In this document: positions 32,336-41,450 of the stretch, one piece after another
Layout of the letters: each line of letters opens with the position of its first letter
Numbering within the stretch: position 1 is the first letter of the stretch
Origin: Streptomyces sp. CB02009
GTDB taxonomy: Bacteria; Actinomycetota; Actinomycetes; Streptomycetales; Streptomycetaceae
Reading direction: 5' to 3'
Length of the DNA stretch: 64,000 nt
NCBI RefSeq assembly: GCF_001905825.1
Contig: NZ_LIVV01000002.1
Coordinates: forward strand, 1-64,000
The notes under the pieces: generated by a model
Databases searched by the model: none
The model's input: the letters and a program-made list of their open reading frames with translations, nothing else
Told to the model about the DNA's origin: nothing
Made by a program: the position numbers and the translations under genes

Positions 32336-33315
32336 GGCTCCTGGTCACCGGCGGCGCCGGATTCATCGGTTCGCACTACGTCCGGACGCTCCTCGACGGC
32401 GGATACGAGGGGTACGAGGACGCCCACGTCACCGTGCTCGACATCCTCACCTACGCGGGCAACCGGGACAGCCTCCCCGCCGACCACCCCCGGCTCGACT
32501 TCGTCCGGGGCGACATCTGCGACCTGCCGCTCCTCATGGAGCTGCTCCCCGGCCACGACGCCGTCGTCCACTTCGCGGCCGAGTCCCACGTCGACCGGTC
32601 CCTGGAGGCCGCCGCCGACTTCGTCCGCACCAACGTCCTGGGCACCCAGAACCTCCTGGAGGCCTGCCTGCGCACCGGAGTCCCCCGGGTCGTCCACATC
32701 TCCACCGACGAGGTGTACGGCTCCATCACCGAGGGCTCCTGGACCGAGGACTGGCCCCTGCTGCCCAACACCCCCTACGCGGCCTCCAAGGCGGCCGCCG
32801 AGATGATCGCCCGCGCCTACTGGCGCACCCACGGCCTCAACCTCTCGGTGACCCGCTGCTCCAACAACTACGGCCCCTACCAGCACCCCGAGAAGCTCAT
32901 CCCGCTCTTCGTCACCAACCTCCTCGAAGGCAGGTCCGTGCCGCTCTACGGCGACGGCCGCAACGTACGGGAATGGCTGCACGTCGACGACCACTGCCGG
33001 GCCGTCCAGCTGGTCCTCACCCGCGGCCGGGCCGGCGAGGTCTACAACATCGGCGGCGGCAACGAGCAGACCAACATCGAGATCACCGAACGGCTCCTGG
33101 ACCTCTGCGACGCCGACGCCTCCCTGATCCGCTGGGTCGCCGACCGCAAGGGCCACGACCTGCGCTACTCGATCGACGAGACCAAGATCCGCGAAGAGCT
33201 GGGCTACGCCCCGCGCACCCCCTTCGACCGCGGACTCGCCGAGACCGTCGCCTGGTACCGGGACCACCCCGACTGGTGGAAGGCGGCCAAGGACACCGAG
33301 GAAGGCACCGGGTGA
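32332..33315 (+). CDS. dTDP-glucose 4,6-dehydratase
   Basis: A 327-residue extended SDR: GGAGFIGSHYV, STDEVYGSI with the Asp-Glu dehydration pair, and YAASKAAAE with Tyr/Lys. It converts dTDP-glucose to dTDP-4-keto-6-deoxyglucose, the branch point to the deoxyhexoses. ATGA overlap with the thymidylyltransferase gene. All standard motifs (RCSNNYGPYQ, NIGGGNE) are present. Confidence 0.96.
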   Translation: MRLLVTGGAGFIGSHYVRTLLDGGYEGYEDAHVTVLDILTYAGNRDSLPADHPRLDFVRGDICDLPLLMELLPGHDAVVHFAAESHVDRSLEAAADFVRTNVLGTQNLLEACLRTGVPRVVHISTDEVYGSITEGSWTEDWPLLPNTPYAASKAAAEMIARAYWRTHGLNLSVTRCSNNYGPYQHPEKLIPLFVTNLLEGRSVPLYGDGRNVREWLHVDDHCRAVQLVLTRGRAGEVYNIGGGNEQTNIEITERLLDLCDADASLIRWVADRKGHDLRYSIDETKIREELGYAPRTPFDRGLAETVAWYRDHPDWWKAAKDTEEGTG

Positions 33316-34301
33316 ACGTCGTCCTCCTCGGCGCCGGCGGCTTCCTCGGCGCCCACCTCCACCGCGGCCTCACCGGCGCGGGCCACCGCGTGGTGTCCTT
33401 CGCCGGCACCGGCGCGGGCGGACTCGACCTCGCGTCGGCGCCACCCGGGCGCATCGCCGCCGCCGTCGCCGACGCCCTCGGCGACCCCGACGGGACCGGC
33501 GGCGGCGCCGTCGTCAACGCCGCGGGCCGCGCCTGGAACACCGACGAGGCGGGCATGCACGCGGGCAACGCCGAACTCCCCGCACGGATCGTCCGGGCGC
33601 TCGCCCTCCTCGCCCGTCCGCCCCGGCTGGTCCAGCTCGGCACGGTCCACGAGTACGGCGCCGGGACCACCGGCACACCGACCCCGGAGACCGCCCCGCC
33701 CGCCCCCGTCACCCCGTACGGGCGCACCAAACTCCTCGGCACCGAGGCGGTGCTCGCCGCCGCCGGGACCGGCCGGGTCCCCGGCACGGTCCTGCGGATC
33801 GCCAACGTGGCCGGGCCCGGCGCCCCCACGGGCAGCCTGCTCGGCTCGGTGGCCGCCCGGCTGGCCGACGCGGCCCGCGCCCTCGACGCGGCCCCGGACG
33901 GCGGAACCGGCCGGACCCCGGTCGAGCTGCGCCTGCCGCCGCTGCGGGCCTGGCGCGACTTCGTCGACGTGCGCGACGTCACCGACGCCGTCCTGCGGAC
34001 CCTCGCCGCCCCGCTCGACCGGGTCTCCGGCCGCGTGATCAACATCGGCGGCGGAGCGGCCGTCCACACCCGGGAGCTCGTCCAACGGCTCGTCGACCTC
34101 AGCGGGCTCCCCGTCAGAACCGTCGAGGAGACCGTGCCCGGAGCGCCGGCCCGGCACGACACGGAGTGGCAGCAGCTCGACATCACCCGTGCCGCCGCAC
34201 TGCTCGGCTGGCACCCCGGCCACTCCCTCGACCACGCGCTGCGGGACCTCCTCGCGGCCTCATCCGCCGGCAACGGCACGGCAGGAAGGACAACGCGATG
34301 A
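33312..34301 (+). CDS. dTDP-4-keto-hexose 4-ketoreductase (SDR)
   Basis: A 329-residue NAD-dependent epimerase/dehydratase family protein: GAGGFLGAHL nucleotide fold, TVHEYGAG and YGRTKLLG with the Tyr-Lys pair, DFVDVRDV and INIGGGAAV. By position and by elimination it is the C4 reductase that ends the sugar pathway; its stereochemical outcome would decide between rhodinose- and amicetose-type sugars. GTG start overlaps the 4,6-dehydratase stop. Confidence 0.85.
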   Translation: MNVVLLGAGGFLGAHLHRGLTGAGHRVVSFAGTGAGGLDLASAPPGRIAAAVADALGDPDGTGGGAVVNAAGRAWNTDEAGMHAGNAELPARIVRALALLARPPRLVQLGTVHEYGAGTTGTPTPETAPPAPVTPYGRTKLLGTEAVLAAAGTGRVPGTVLRIANVAGPGAPTGSLLGSVAARLADAARALDAAPDGGTGRTPVELRLPPLRAWRDFVDVRDVTDAVLRTLAAPLDRVSGRVINIGGGAAVHTRELVQRLVDLSGLPVRTVEETVPGAPARHDTEWQQLDITRAAALLGWHPGHSLDHALRDLLAASSAGNGTAGRTTR

Positions 34302-35608
34302 GCGACCACCGGGCGCTTGTGCTCGACGAGGTGCGCAAGTACCACCAGGAGCAGGAGCAGCAGGCCGACCGGGGCTTCGAGCCCGGCGTCACCGAGATCT
34401 GGCCGTCCGGAGCCGTCCTCGACGAGGAGGACCGGCTGGCGCTCGTCGAGGCCGCGCTGGAGATGCGGATCGCCGCGGGCCGCAGCTCCCGCAAGTTCGA
34501 GTCGGCCTTCGCCCGCCGGCTCGGCCGCCGCAAGGCCCACCTGACCAACTCCGGCTCCTCGGCGAACCTGCTCGCCGTGTCCGCCCTCACCTCCCCGCAC
34601 CTGGAGGACCGCAGGCTGCGGCCCGGCGACGAGGTGATCACCGTCGCCGCCGGATTCCCCACGACCGTGAACCCGATCCTGCAGAACGGCCTCGTACCGG
34701 TCTTCGTCGACGTCGACCTCGGCACCTACAACACCACCGCCGACCGGGTCGCCGCCGCCATCGGACCCAAGACCCGGGCGATCATCATCGCGCATGCCCT
34801 CGGCAACCCCTTCGAGGTCGCCGAGATCACCCAACTCGCCGAGGAGCACGAGCTCTTCCTCATCGAGGACAACTGCGACGCCGTCGGATCCCGCTACGAC
34901 GACAAGCTCACCGGCACCTTCGGCGACCTCACCACCGTCAGCTTCTACCCGGCCCACCACCTCACCATGGGCGAGGGCGGCTGCGTCCTCACCTCGAACC
35001 TGGCGCTCGCCCGCATCGTGGAGTCGCTGCGCGACTGGGGCCGGGACTGCTGGTGCGAGCCCGGCGAGAACGACAAGTGCCTCAAGCGCTTCCAGTACCA
35101 GATGGGCACCCTGCCGGCCGGGTACGACCACAAGTACATCTTCTCGCACGTCGGTTACAACCTGAAGGCGACGGACATCCAGGCCGCCCTCGGCCTCTCC
35201 CAGCTCACCAAGCTCGACGCCTTCATCGACGCCCGCAAGCGGAACTGGCGCCGGCTGCACGACGGCCTCGCCGGCGTGCCCCACCTGCTGCTGCCCAGCG
35301 CCACCCCGCGCAGCGACCCCAGCTGGTTCGGCTTCGCCCTCACCGTCGACGTCGAAGCACCCTTCACCCGCGCGGAGTTCACGGACTTCCTCGAAGGCCG
35401 CCGCATCGGCACCCGACGGCTCTTCGCCGGCAACCTCACCCGCCACCCGGCCTACATCGACCAGCCGCACCGGGTCGTCGGCTCGCTCGTCAACAGCGAC
35501 GTCATCACCGACCAGACCTTCTGGATCGGGGTCTACCCGGGGCTGACCGACGAGATGATCGACTACGTGGTGGACTCCGTCAAGGAGTTCGTGGAGGCCC
35601 GCGGATGA
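34298..35608 (+). CDS. NDP-hexose 3-dehydratase, E1-type (PLP and 2Fe-2S)
   Basis: A 436-residue aminotransferase-fold enzyme lacking the PLP lysine: SFYPAHHLTMGEGG places His220 where aminotransferases have Lys. Cysteines 193, 251, 253 and 261 follow the C-X57-C-X-C-X7-C spacing of the E1/SpnQ 2Fe-2S enzymes. It removes the C3 hydroxyl of the 2,6-dideoxy-4-keto sugar and needs an external electron donor; no E3-type reductase or ferredoxin is in the window. ATGA overlaps with both neighbours. Confidence 0.95.
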   Translation: MSDHRALVLDEVRKYHQEQEQQADRGFEPGVTEIWPSGAVLDEEDRLALVEAALEMRIAAGRSSRKFESAFARRLGRRKAHLTNSGSSANLLAVSALTSPHLEDRRLRPGDEVITVAAGFPTTVNPILQNGLVPVFVDVDLGTYNTTADRVAAAIGPKTRAIIIAHALGNPFEVAEITQLAEEHELFLIEDNCDAVGSRYDDKLTGTFGDLTTVSFYPAHHLTMGEGGCVLTSNLALARIVESLRDWGRDCWCEPGENDKCLKRFQYQMGTLPAGYDHKYIFSHVGYNLKATDIQAALGLSQLTKLDAFIDARKRNWRRLHDGLAGVPHLLLPSATPRSDPSWFGFALTVDVEAPFTRAEFTDFLEGRRIGTRRLFAGNLTRHPAYIDQPHRVVGSLVNSDVITDQTFWIGVYPGLTDEMIDYVVDSVKEFVEARG

Positions 35609-37020
35609 GCCGGGCCACCCCGACACGCCCCCCGCGCACCCTCCTCGACGGCGCCCCCCTGACCTCACGCGAGGACACGGACATCGCCGCCCGGCTGGCC
35701 CGCTCCGCCCGCGAACGGACAGGCCGGGCCCCCGGCCCCCGCGACATCACCGGCTGGCTCGCCGAACGCGCCGAAGCCACCGTCTTCGGGGTCGAGCGGA
35801 TCCCCTTCAGCGCACTCGACGGCTGGTCGTTCGACCCGGACACCGGTGACCTCGGACACCGCAGCGGCAGGTTCTTCACCGTTCAGGGCATGCACGTCAC
35901 GCACCAGGACGGACCGTTCCCCGAGTGGCGCCAGCCCATCATCAGCCAGCCCGAGGTCGGCATCCTCGGCATCGTCGTCAAGGAGTTCGGCGGCGTCCTG
36001 CACTTCCTCATGCAGGCCAAGATGGAGCCCGGCAACCGCACCCTGCTCCAGCTCTCGCCCACCGTCCAGGCCACCCGCAGCAACTACACCAAGGTGCACC
36101 GCGGCGCCGACGTGAAGTACATCGACCACTTCGTCCGCCCCGGGCACGGCCGGGTCCTCGCCGACGTCCTCCAGTCCGAACACGGCTCGTGGTTCCTGCG
36201 CAAGTCCAACCGCAACATGATCGTGGAGGCCGTCGACGACGTCCCCCTCCTCGACGACTTCTGCTGGCTGACCCTCGGTCAGATCAACGCCCTCCTCCAC
36301 GAGTCCAACACCGTCAACATGGACGCCAGGACCGTCCTGTCCTGCCTGCCGCACGCGGGCGACCCCCGCGCCCTCCACTCCGACGTCGAACTGCTGTCCT
36401 GGTTCACCGCCGAACGCTCCCGGCACGACGTCCACACCCGGCGCATCCCGCTCGCCGAGACCTCCGGCTGGCACCGCGGCGCCTACTCCATCGACCACGA
36501 GGAAGGCCGCTACTTCCGCGTCGTCGCCGTCGACGTACGGGCCGGGAACCGCGAGGTGACCCGCTGGAGCCAGCCCCTCTTCGAGCCCGTCGCCACCGGT
36601 GTCACCGCCTTCCTCGTCCGGGAGGCCGGCGGCGTCCGCCACGTCCTCGCCCACGCCCGCGTCGAGGGCGGCTTCCTCGACACCGTCGAACTCGGCCCCA
36701 CCGTCCAGTACACCCCCGACAACCACGCCCATCTGACCGGAGCCGACCGGCCCCCGTTCCTCGACGCGGTCCTCGCGGCCGCCCCCGAACGCATCCGCTA
36801 CGAGGCCGTCCACTCCGAGGAGGGCGGCCGCTTCCTCAACGCGGAGAGCCGCTACCTCCTCGTCGACGCCGACGAGGCGACCCTCGCCGCGGACCCGCCG
36901 CCGGGCTTCCGCTGGGTCTCCGAGGGCCAGCTCACCTCCCTCGTCCGGCACGGCCACTACGTCAACGTCCAGGCCCGCACCCTGCTCGCCTGCCTGCACG
37001 CCACCCGGGAGCCGCGATGA
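35605..37020 (+). CDS. NDP-hexose 2,3-dehydratase
   Basis: A 471-residue TylX3/EvaA-family protein with the internal duplication typical of the family: two copies of PLFEP/IISQP-like core and of LTLGQINALLHESNTVNMDARTVL (about 220-250), matched by SEGQLTSLVRHGHYVNVQARTLL (about 440-465). It eliminates water to begin C2 deoxygenation, acting with the 3-ketoreductase encoded next. ATGA coupling on both sides. Confidence 0.94.
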   Translation: MSRATPTRPPRTLLDGAPLTSREDTDIAARLARSARERTGRAPGPRDITGWLAERAEATVFGVERIPFSALDGWSFDPDTGDLGHRSGRFFTVQGMHVTHQDGPFPEWRQPIISQPEVGILGIVVKEFGGVLHFLMQAKMEPGNRTLLQLSPTVQATRSNYTKVHRGADVKYIDHFVRPGHGRVLADVLQSEHGSWFLRKSNRNMIVEAVDDVPLLDDFCWLTLGQINALLHESNTVNMDARTVLSCLPHAGDPRALHSDVELLSWFTAERSRHDVHTRRIPLAETSGWHRGAYSIDHEEGRYFRVVAVDVRAGNREVTRWSQPLFEPVATGVTAFLVREAGGVRHVLAHARVEGGFLDTVELGPTVQYTPDNHAHLTGADRPPFLDAVLAAAPERIRYEAVHSEEGGRFLNAESRYLLVDADEATLAADPPPGFRWVSEGQLTSLVRHGHYVNVQARTLLACLHATREPR

Positions 37021-37991
37021 GCGGGCCGCTGCGCCTCGGCCTCCTCGGCTGCGCCGACATCGCCGTCCGCCGGATGCTGCCCGCCGTCGCCGCCCACCCC
37101 GACCTGGAGATCGCGGTGATCGGCAGCCGCGACCCGGACCGGGCCAAGGCCGTCGCCGAGCGCTTCGGCGGCCGGCCCGCCGCCGGGTACGACGCCGTGC
37201 TCGCCGCCGACGACGTCGACCTGGTCTACGCCCCCGTCCCGGCCGCCCTCCACGAGACCTGGGTCGCCGCCGCCCTCGACGCGGGCAAGCACGTCCTCGC
37301 GGAGAAGCCGCTGACGCTCGACGCCGAGCACACCCGCCGGCTCCTCGACCGCGCGGCCGACCGGGGCCTCGCCCTCGTCGAGAACGTCCTCTTCGTCCAC
37401 CACCCCCAGCACGAGGCGGTACGACGCCTCGTCGCCGACGGCGCCATCGGCGAACTCCGTTCCCTCCACGCCACGTTCACCGTCCCCGAACCACCCGACG
37501 ACGACATCAGGCACCGCCCGGAACTCGGCGGCGGTGCCCTGTGGGACGTCGGGATCTACCCGCTCCGCGCCGCCCTCCACCTCTTGGGCCCCCGGCTCGC
37601 CGTCACCGGCGCCGCACTCACCGCCGGAACCGGACGCCGGGTCGACACCGCGGGCGCCGCCCTGCTCAGCACCCCCGAGGGCGTCACCGCCCAGCTCACC
37701 TTCGGCATGGCCCACGCCTACCGGGCCCGCTACGAGCTCCACGGCAGTACGGGCCGGATCACCGTCGACCGCGCCTACACCCCACCCGCCGACCTCACCC
37801 CGCTCGTCCGGCTGCACGGCCCCGACGGCAGCCGTGACATCCCCCTCGCCCCGGCCGACCAGGTCGAACGCGCCCTCACCGCGCTCGTCGCCGCCGTCCG
37901 CGACCGGTCCGCCCCCGACCCGGCCGTCCTGCGCCAGGCCGAACTCCTCACCGCACTGCGCCGGTACGCCGGGACCCCGGATCCGACCTGA
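37017..37991 (+). CDS. NDP-hexose 3-ketoreductase (Gfo/Idh/MocA)
   Basis: A 324-residue oxidoreductase: GLLGCADIAVRRMLPAV dinucleotide fold, HVLAEKPLTLDAEHT with the conserved EKP, and GGGALWDVGIYPL. It reduces the 3-keto intermediate left by the 2,3-dehydratase to give the 2-deoxy sugar. Last gene of the tightly overlapping run that began at 31271. A hairpin follows 22 bp downstream. Confidence 0.93.
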   Translation: MSGPLRLGLLGCADIAVRRMLPAVAAHPDLEIAVIGSRDPDRAKAVAERFGGRPAAGYDAVLAADDVDLVYAPVPAALHETWVAAALDAGKHVLAEKPLTLDAEHTRRLLDRAADRGLALVENVLFVHHPQHEAVRRLVADGAIGELRSLHATFTVPEPPDDDIRHRPELGGGALWDVGIYPLRAALHLLGPRLAVTGAALTAGTGRRVDTAGAALLSTPEGVTAQLTFGMAHAYRARYELHGSTGRITVDRAYTPPADLTPLVRLHGPDGSRDIPLAPADQVERALTALVAAVRDRSAPDPAVLRQAELLTALRRYAGTPDPT

Positions 37992-38013
37992 CGCGACCCG
38001 CCCCCGCCCGACC

Positions 38014-38039
38014 GGGCCGGATCAGAGCCGATCCGGCCC
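38014..38039 (+). terminator. Hairpin after sugar operon
   Basis: GGGCCGGATC (38014-38023) pairs perfectly with GATCCGGCCC (38030-38039), with a 6-base loop, just after the 3-ketoreductase stop. Probable terminator, separating the sugar operon from the KASIII gene. Confidence 0.8.
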
Positions 38040-38152
38040 GACCCGAACGAGAGGCCCCGACCCACCCCCCCCGCATCCGGGCGGAGCCGTACGCACGCAC
38101 CTCACCGCACAGCGGCAACCGGCCGAGCGCCGGCCGCGGAAACGAGTCGACG

Positions 38153-39160
38153 ATGCCCCCAGTCAGCCTGCGCACCCCCGCGCACGGTCACAGCCGCATC
38201 CTCGGGGTCGGCGGTCACCGGCCGCGACGGGTGGTCGGCAACGCCGAGATCTGCACGCGGATCGACTCCACCGAGGAGTGGATCGAGACCCGCAGCGGCA
38301 TCCGCGAACGCCGGTTCGCCGAGCCCGACGAGACCCTGCACGTCATGGCCGTCTCCGCCGCCGGCAAGGCACTCGCCCATGCCGGCGTGCCGGCCGCCGA
38401 CATCGATCTCGTCCTCCTCGCCAGCATGTCCCACCTCCTCCAGACCCCGCCGCTCGCCGTCCGGGTCGCCCACGAGCTCGGCGCGCACCGCGCCGCCGGG
38501 ATCGACCTGTCCGCCGCCTGCGCCGGCTTCTGCCACGCCCTCGCCGTCGCCTCGGACGCGGTCCGCGCGGGCAGCGCCCGGCACGTCCTGGTCATCGGCG
38601 CCGAGCGGATGACGGACATCGTCGACCCGGAGGACCGTACGATCTCGTTCCTCTTCGCCGACGGCGCCGGAGCCGTCGTCGTCGGCCCCTCCGACACCCC
38701 CGGCATCGGACCGGTCGTCCGGCGGGCGGACGGGGCCCACGCCCACGCCCTGCGCATGACCGCGGGCTGGGACGCCTTCGCCGAGGCCCCCGAGGAGACC
38801 GGCCGGCCCTGGATGCGGATGGACGGCCGCCGGGTGTTCCGCTGGGCCATGGAGCAGGTCGCCCCCGAGGCCGCCCGCGCCCTGGAGCTCGCCGGCGTCG
38901 CCCCCGCCGACCTCGGGGCCTTCGTCCCGCACCAGGCCAACCTGCGGATGATCGAGCTGATGGCCGAGCGCCTCGGCCTCACCGGCCGCACCGCCGTCGC
39001 CCGGGACGTGGTGCGGACCGGCAACACCTCCGCCGCCTCCGTCCCCCTCGCCCTCGACGCCCTGCTCGAACGGGGCGAGGCCCGCAGCGGCGAAGCGGCC
39101 CTGCTCCTCGGCTTCGGGGCCGGGCTCAACTTCGCCGGACAGGTGGTGCTGCTGCCGTGA
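38153..39160 (+). CDS. KASIII-type priming ketosynthase (FabH-like)
   Basis: A 335-residue thiolase-fold enzyme with the triad Cys123 (SAACAGF), His260 (PHQANLRM) and Asn291 (GNTSAAS). In type II PKS clusters such enzymes condense an acyl-CoA with malonyl-ACP to make a non-acetate starter. Partners would be the extra ACP (1132-1389) and the acyltransferase (1371-2405), about 36 kb away. ATG preceded by GGAAACGAG. Stop overlaps the flavin reductase start. Confidence 0.92.
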   Translation: MPPVSLRTPAHGHSRILGVGGHRPRRVVGNAEICTRIDSTEEWIETRSGIRERRFAEPDETLHVMAVSAAGKALAHAGVPAADIDLVLLASMSHLLQTPPLAVRVAHELGAHRAAGIDLSAACAGFCHALAVASDAVRAGSARHVLVIGAERMTDIVDPEDRTISFLFADGAGAVVVGPSDTPGIGPVVRRADGAHAHALRMTAGWDAFAEAPEETGRPWMRMDGRRVFRWAMEQVAPEAARALELAGVAPADLGAFVPHQANLRMIELMAERLGLTGRTAVARDVVRTGNTSAASVPLALDALLERGEARSGEAALLLGFGAGLNFAGQVVLLP

Positions 39161-39768
39161 CCAGCCGAAGCCCCCAGGCTCTGACCGCCGCTGCCCCCAC
39201 CACGGGCTCCGCCCCCGGGCCCGCGTCTGCTCCCGCCCCCGCCCCCGGGCGCGACGGCGGCCGCGACGCCTCGATCGGGGTGGACCCCGCCGACTTCCGC
39301 GCCGCGATGGCCCGGTTCGCCGCCGGCGTGGTCGTGGTGACCACCCGGGCCGCCGACGGCAGCCCCCGAGGCTTCACCGCCACCTCGTTCTGCTCGCTCT
39401 CGCTCGACCCGCCGCTCGTCCTCGTCTGCCTCTCCCACTCCTCCTCGTCGTTCCCGGACTTCGACGCGTGCGAGGAGTTCGCGGTGAGCATCCTGCGCCG
39501 GGAGGACGAGGCGGTCGCCCGGCTCTTCGCGACCTCCGGCGCCGACCGGTTCCCCGACGGGGAACAGGCCCACACGCCCGCGCTGCTGCCGGTGGTGAGC
39601 GGGGCCATCGGCCAGCTGGACTGCACGCTCCACGCCCGCCACCGCGCGGGCGACCACACCATCATGATCGGGCGGGTGGACGACGTCCGGCTCGCCCCCG
39701 GAGAACCCCTCGTCTACTACGACCGGGCCTTCGGCACCCTCGCGCCGGGCCCGCACCGGGCCCCGTGA
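39157..39768 (+). CDS. Flavin reductase (ActVB/HpaC-like)
   Basis: A 203-residue FMN-binding split-barrel reductase: FRAAMARFAAGVVVVTTRAADGSPRGFTATSFCSLSLDPPLVLVCL (residues about 49-94), GQLDCTLHARHRAGDHTIMIGRV, LVYYDRAFG. It would feed reduced flavin to the acyl-CoA-dehydrogenase-fold monooxygenase at 9447-10601. The first 45 residues are Ala/Pro/Gly-rich. GTG overlaps the KASIII stop; a later start is possible. Confidence 0.9.
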   Translation: MTSRSPQALTAAAPTTGSAPGPASAPAPAPGRDGGRDASIGVDPADFRAAMARFAAGVVVVTTRAADGSPRGFTATSFCSLSLDPPLVLVCLSHSSSSFPDFDACEEFAVSILRREDEAVARLFATSGADRFPDGEQAHTPALLPVVSGAIGQLDCTLHARHRAGDHTIMIGRVDDVRLAPGEPLVYYDRAFGTLAPGPHRAP

Positions 39769-39772
39769 CGCG

Positions 39773-39812
39773 GGCGCGGGCGGGCCGCCCCCCGTTCAGG
39801 CCTGCCCGCGCC
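39773..39812. terminator. Convergent terminator hairpin
   Basis: GGCGCGGGCGGGCC (39773-39786) pairs with GGCCTGCCCGCGCC (39799-39812) with one mismatch, between the flavin reductase and the convergent kinase. Confidence 0.65.
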
Positions 39813-39875
39813 GCACCGCGCCGTCCGTGTCGATCCGCCCGCGTCGGGCCGTGCGCCGTGTGTCCGGCGTCCGCC

Positions 39876-41450
39876 TCAGGTCGTGAGCTGGGCGTCCGGG
39901 AAACGGACCTCGACCGTCATGCCCTCGCCGAGCCCGGTCTCCACCCGCAGTGTCCCGTCGTGGGCCTGCACCACCGCCTGCACGATCGACATGCCGAGGC
40001 CACTGCCGCCGGTCCTGCGGGCCCGGTCGGGGTCCGCCCGGAAGAAGCGGTCGAAGATGCGCGCCGCGTCCTCGGGCCGCATCCCGGGGCCGTCGTCCCG
40101 GACCCGGAGCAGGACGGCCTCGTCCTCGCGGGTCACCTCCACCGTGACCGGCGCCTCGGGCGGGGTGTGCACGGAGACGTTGCTGAGCAGGTTCGCCACG
40201 AGCCGTCGGAGCAGTCCCTCGTCGCCCAGGACGGGCACCGGCTCGTCCTCCCGCTTGAGCGCCCCCGCCTCCGTCACCGGCCGCCCCGGCTGGACCGCCA
40301 GCAGGTCCACCGCGGCCTCCCGCGCGAGCAGGGCGAGGTCCACCGGCCGTCGCTGGGGCTGCGGCTGCTGCTCCAGGCGCGCCAGCGCGAGCAGTTCCTC
40401 CACCAGCCGGTTCATCCGGTCGGCCTCCGAGGCGATCCGGCCGATGGCCCGCTCCTGCTCCTCGGGCCCCAGCATGCCCTTGTCGAACAGCTGGGCGTAG
40501 CCGCGGATGGTGGCGAGCGGGGTCCGCAGCTCGTGCGAGGCGTCGGCGGCGAACCGCTTCACCTGGTCCGACGCCTCCTCCCGGCAGCGGAAGGCCGTCT
40601 CGACCTGCTGGAGCATGGAGTTGAGCGCCGTCCGCAGCTCGGTGACCTCGCTGCTGCCGCCCGCGGTCGGGATCCGGCTCCCGAGATGGCCCGCCGCGAT
40701 CGCCGAGGCCGTCTGCACCATGTCCTCCAGCGGACGCAGCCGACGGCGGGCGGCCCGCTGGGTGAGCAGCGCGAGCAGACTCAACAGGGCCGCGCTCACC
40801 AGGAGTTCGAGGAGGAAGAGCTTCTTCACCGTGGCCATCATCCCGGCCATCGGCGCCGTGCTGAGCAGGATGCCGTCTCCGGCCACCCGCTGGGCGCCCA
40901 CCCGGTACACCTCCCCGTCCAGCCGTACGGAGGCCCCCTCGCCCCGGTCCGCGAGCGCGACCGGGGACACGGAGGCGGCCAGGGCGTCGGCGTTCCGGCG
41001 GGGCCCGTCCGACTCCCGTACGCAGGAACGGACCACCCGGCCGCGGGAGTCGAGCAGCGCGTACGGCGCCGAGCGGTGCAGGACCGCGGAGGGCACGGCG
41101 GCGCAGGTGTCGGGGGCGGCGGACGCGGGGGAGGGGAGCGAGGAGGGCGAGGAGGATGCCCGTACGTCCTGCACGTCCTGCCGCAGGGTGTCGTCGAGCT
41201 GCCCTATCAGGATGGTCCACACCCCGACGAGCGAGGCGGCCATGGCGAGGATCAGGCCGAGGGCGAGCAGGGCCACGTTGACGAGGGTGAGGCTGCCCCG
41301 CAGCGAACGCGGCCTGCGTAAGCCCGACTTCACCGGGGCGGACGGGCCCGTGGTCACGGGGGCAGCCGGGCCCGTGGTCACCGGGACGGCCGGGCCCGAC
41401 GTCACCGCGGCGGCCGCGGCGGGCTCCGCGGTCTTCACGGCCCCGTTCAT
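39876..41450 (-). CDS. OmpR-family sensor histidine kinase
   Basis: A 524-residue kinase: TM1 about 52-80, an extracytoplasmic sensor of about 140 residues, TM2 about 215-235, HAMP, HisKA (RFAADASHELRTPLATIRGY, phospho-His) and HATPase (LVANLLSNVSVHT, RDDGPGMRPEDAARIFDRFFR, TGGSGLGMSIV). The N-terminus has three VTTGPxAPV-like repeats from a 30-bp DNA repeat (about 41340-41410). ATG overlaps the response regulator stop. Divergent MMPL exporter suggests control of export or envelope stress. Confidence 0.93.
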   Translation of the reverse strand: MNGAVKTAEPAAAAAVTSGPAVPVTTGPAAPVTTGPSAPVKSGLRRPRSLRGSLTLVNVALLALGLILAMAASLVGVWTILIGQLDDTLRQDVQDVRASSSPSSLPSPASAAPDTCAAVPSAVLHRSAPYALLDSRGRVVRSCVRESDGPRRNADALAASVSPVALADRGEGASVRLDGEVYRVGAQRVAGDGILLSTAPMAGMMATVKKLFLLELLVSAALLSLLALLTQRAARRRLRPLEDMVQTASAIAAGHLGSRIPTAGGSSEVTELRTALNSMLQQVETAFRCREEASDQVKRFAADASHELRTPLATIRGYAQLFDKGMLGPEEQERAIGRIASEADRMNRLVEELLALARLEQQPQPQRRPVDLALLAREAAVDLLAVQPGRPVTEAGALKREDEPVPVLGDEGLLRRLVANLLSNVSVHTPPEAPVTVEVTREDEAVLLRVRDDGPGMRPEDAARIFDRFFRADPDRARRTGGSGLGMSIVQAVVQAHDGTLRVETGLGEGMTVEVRFPDAQLTT

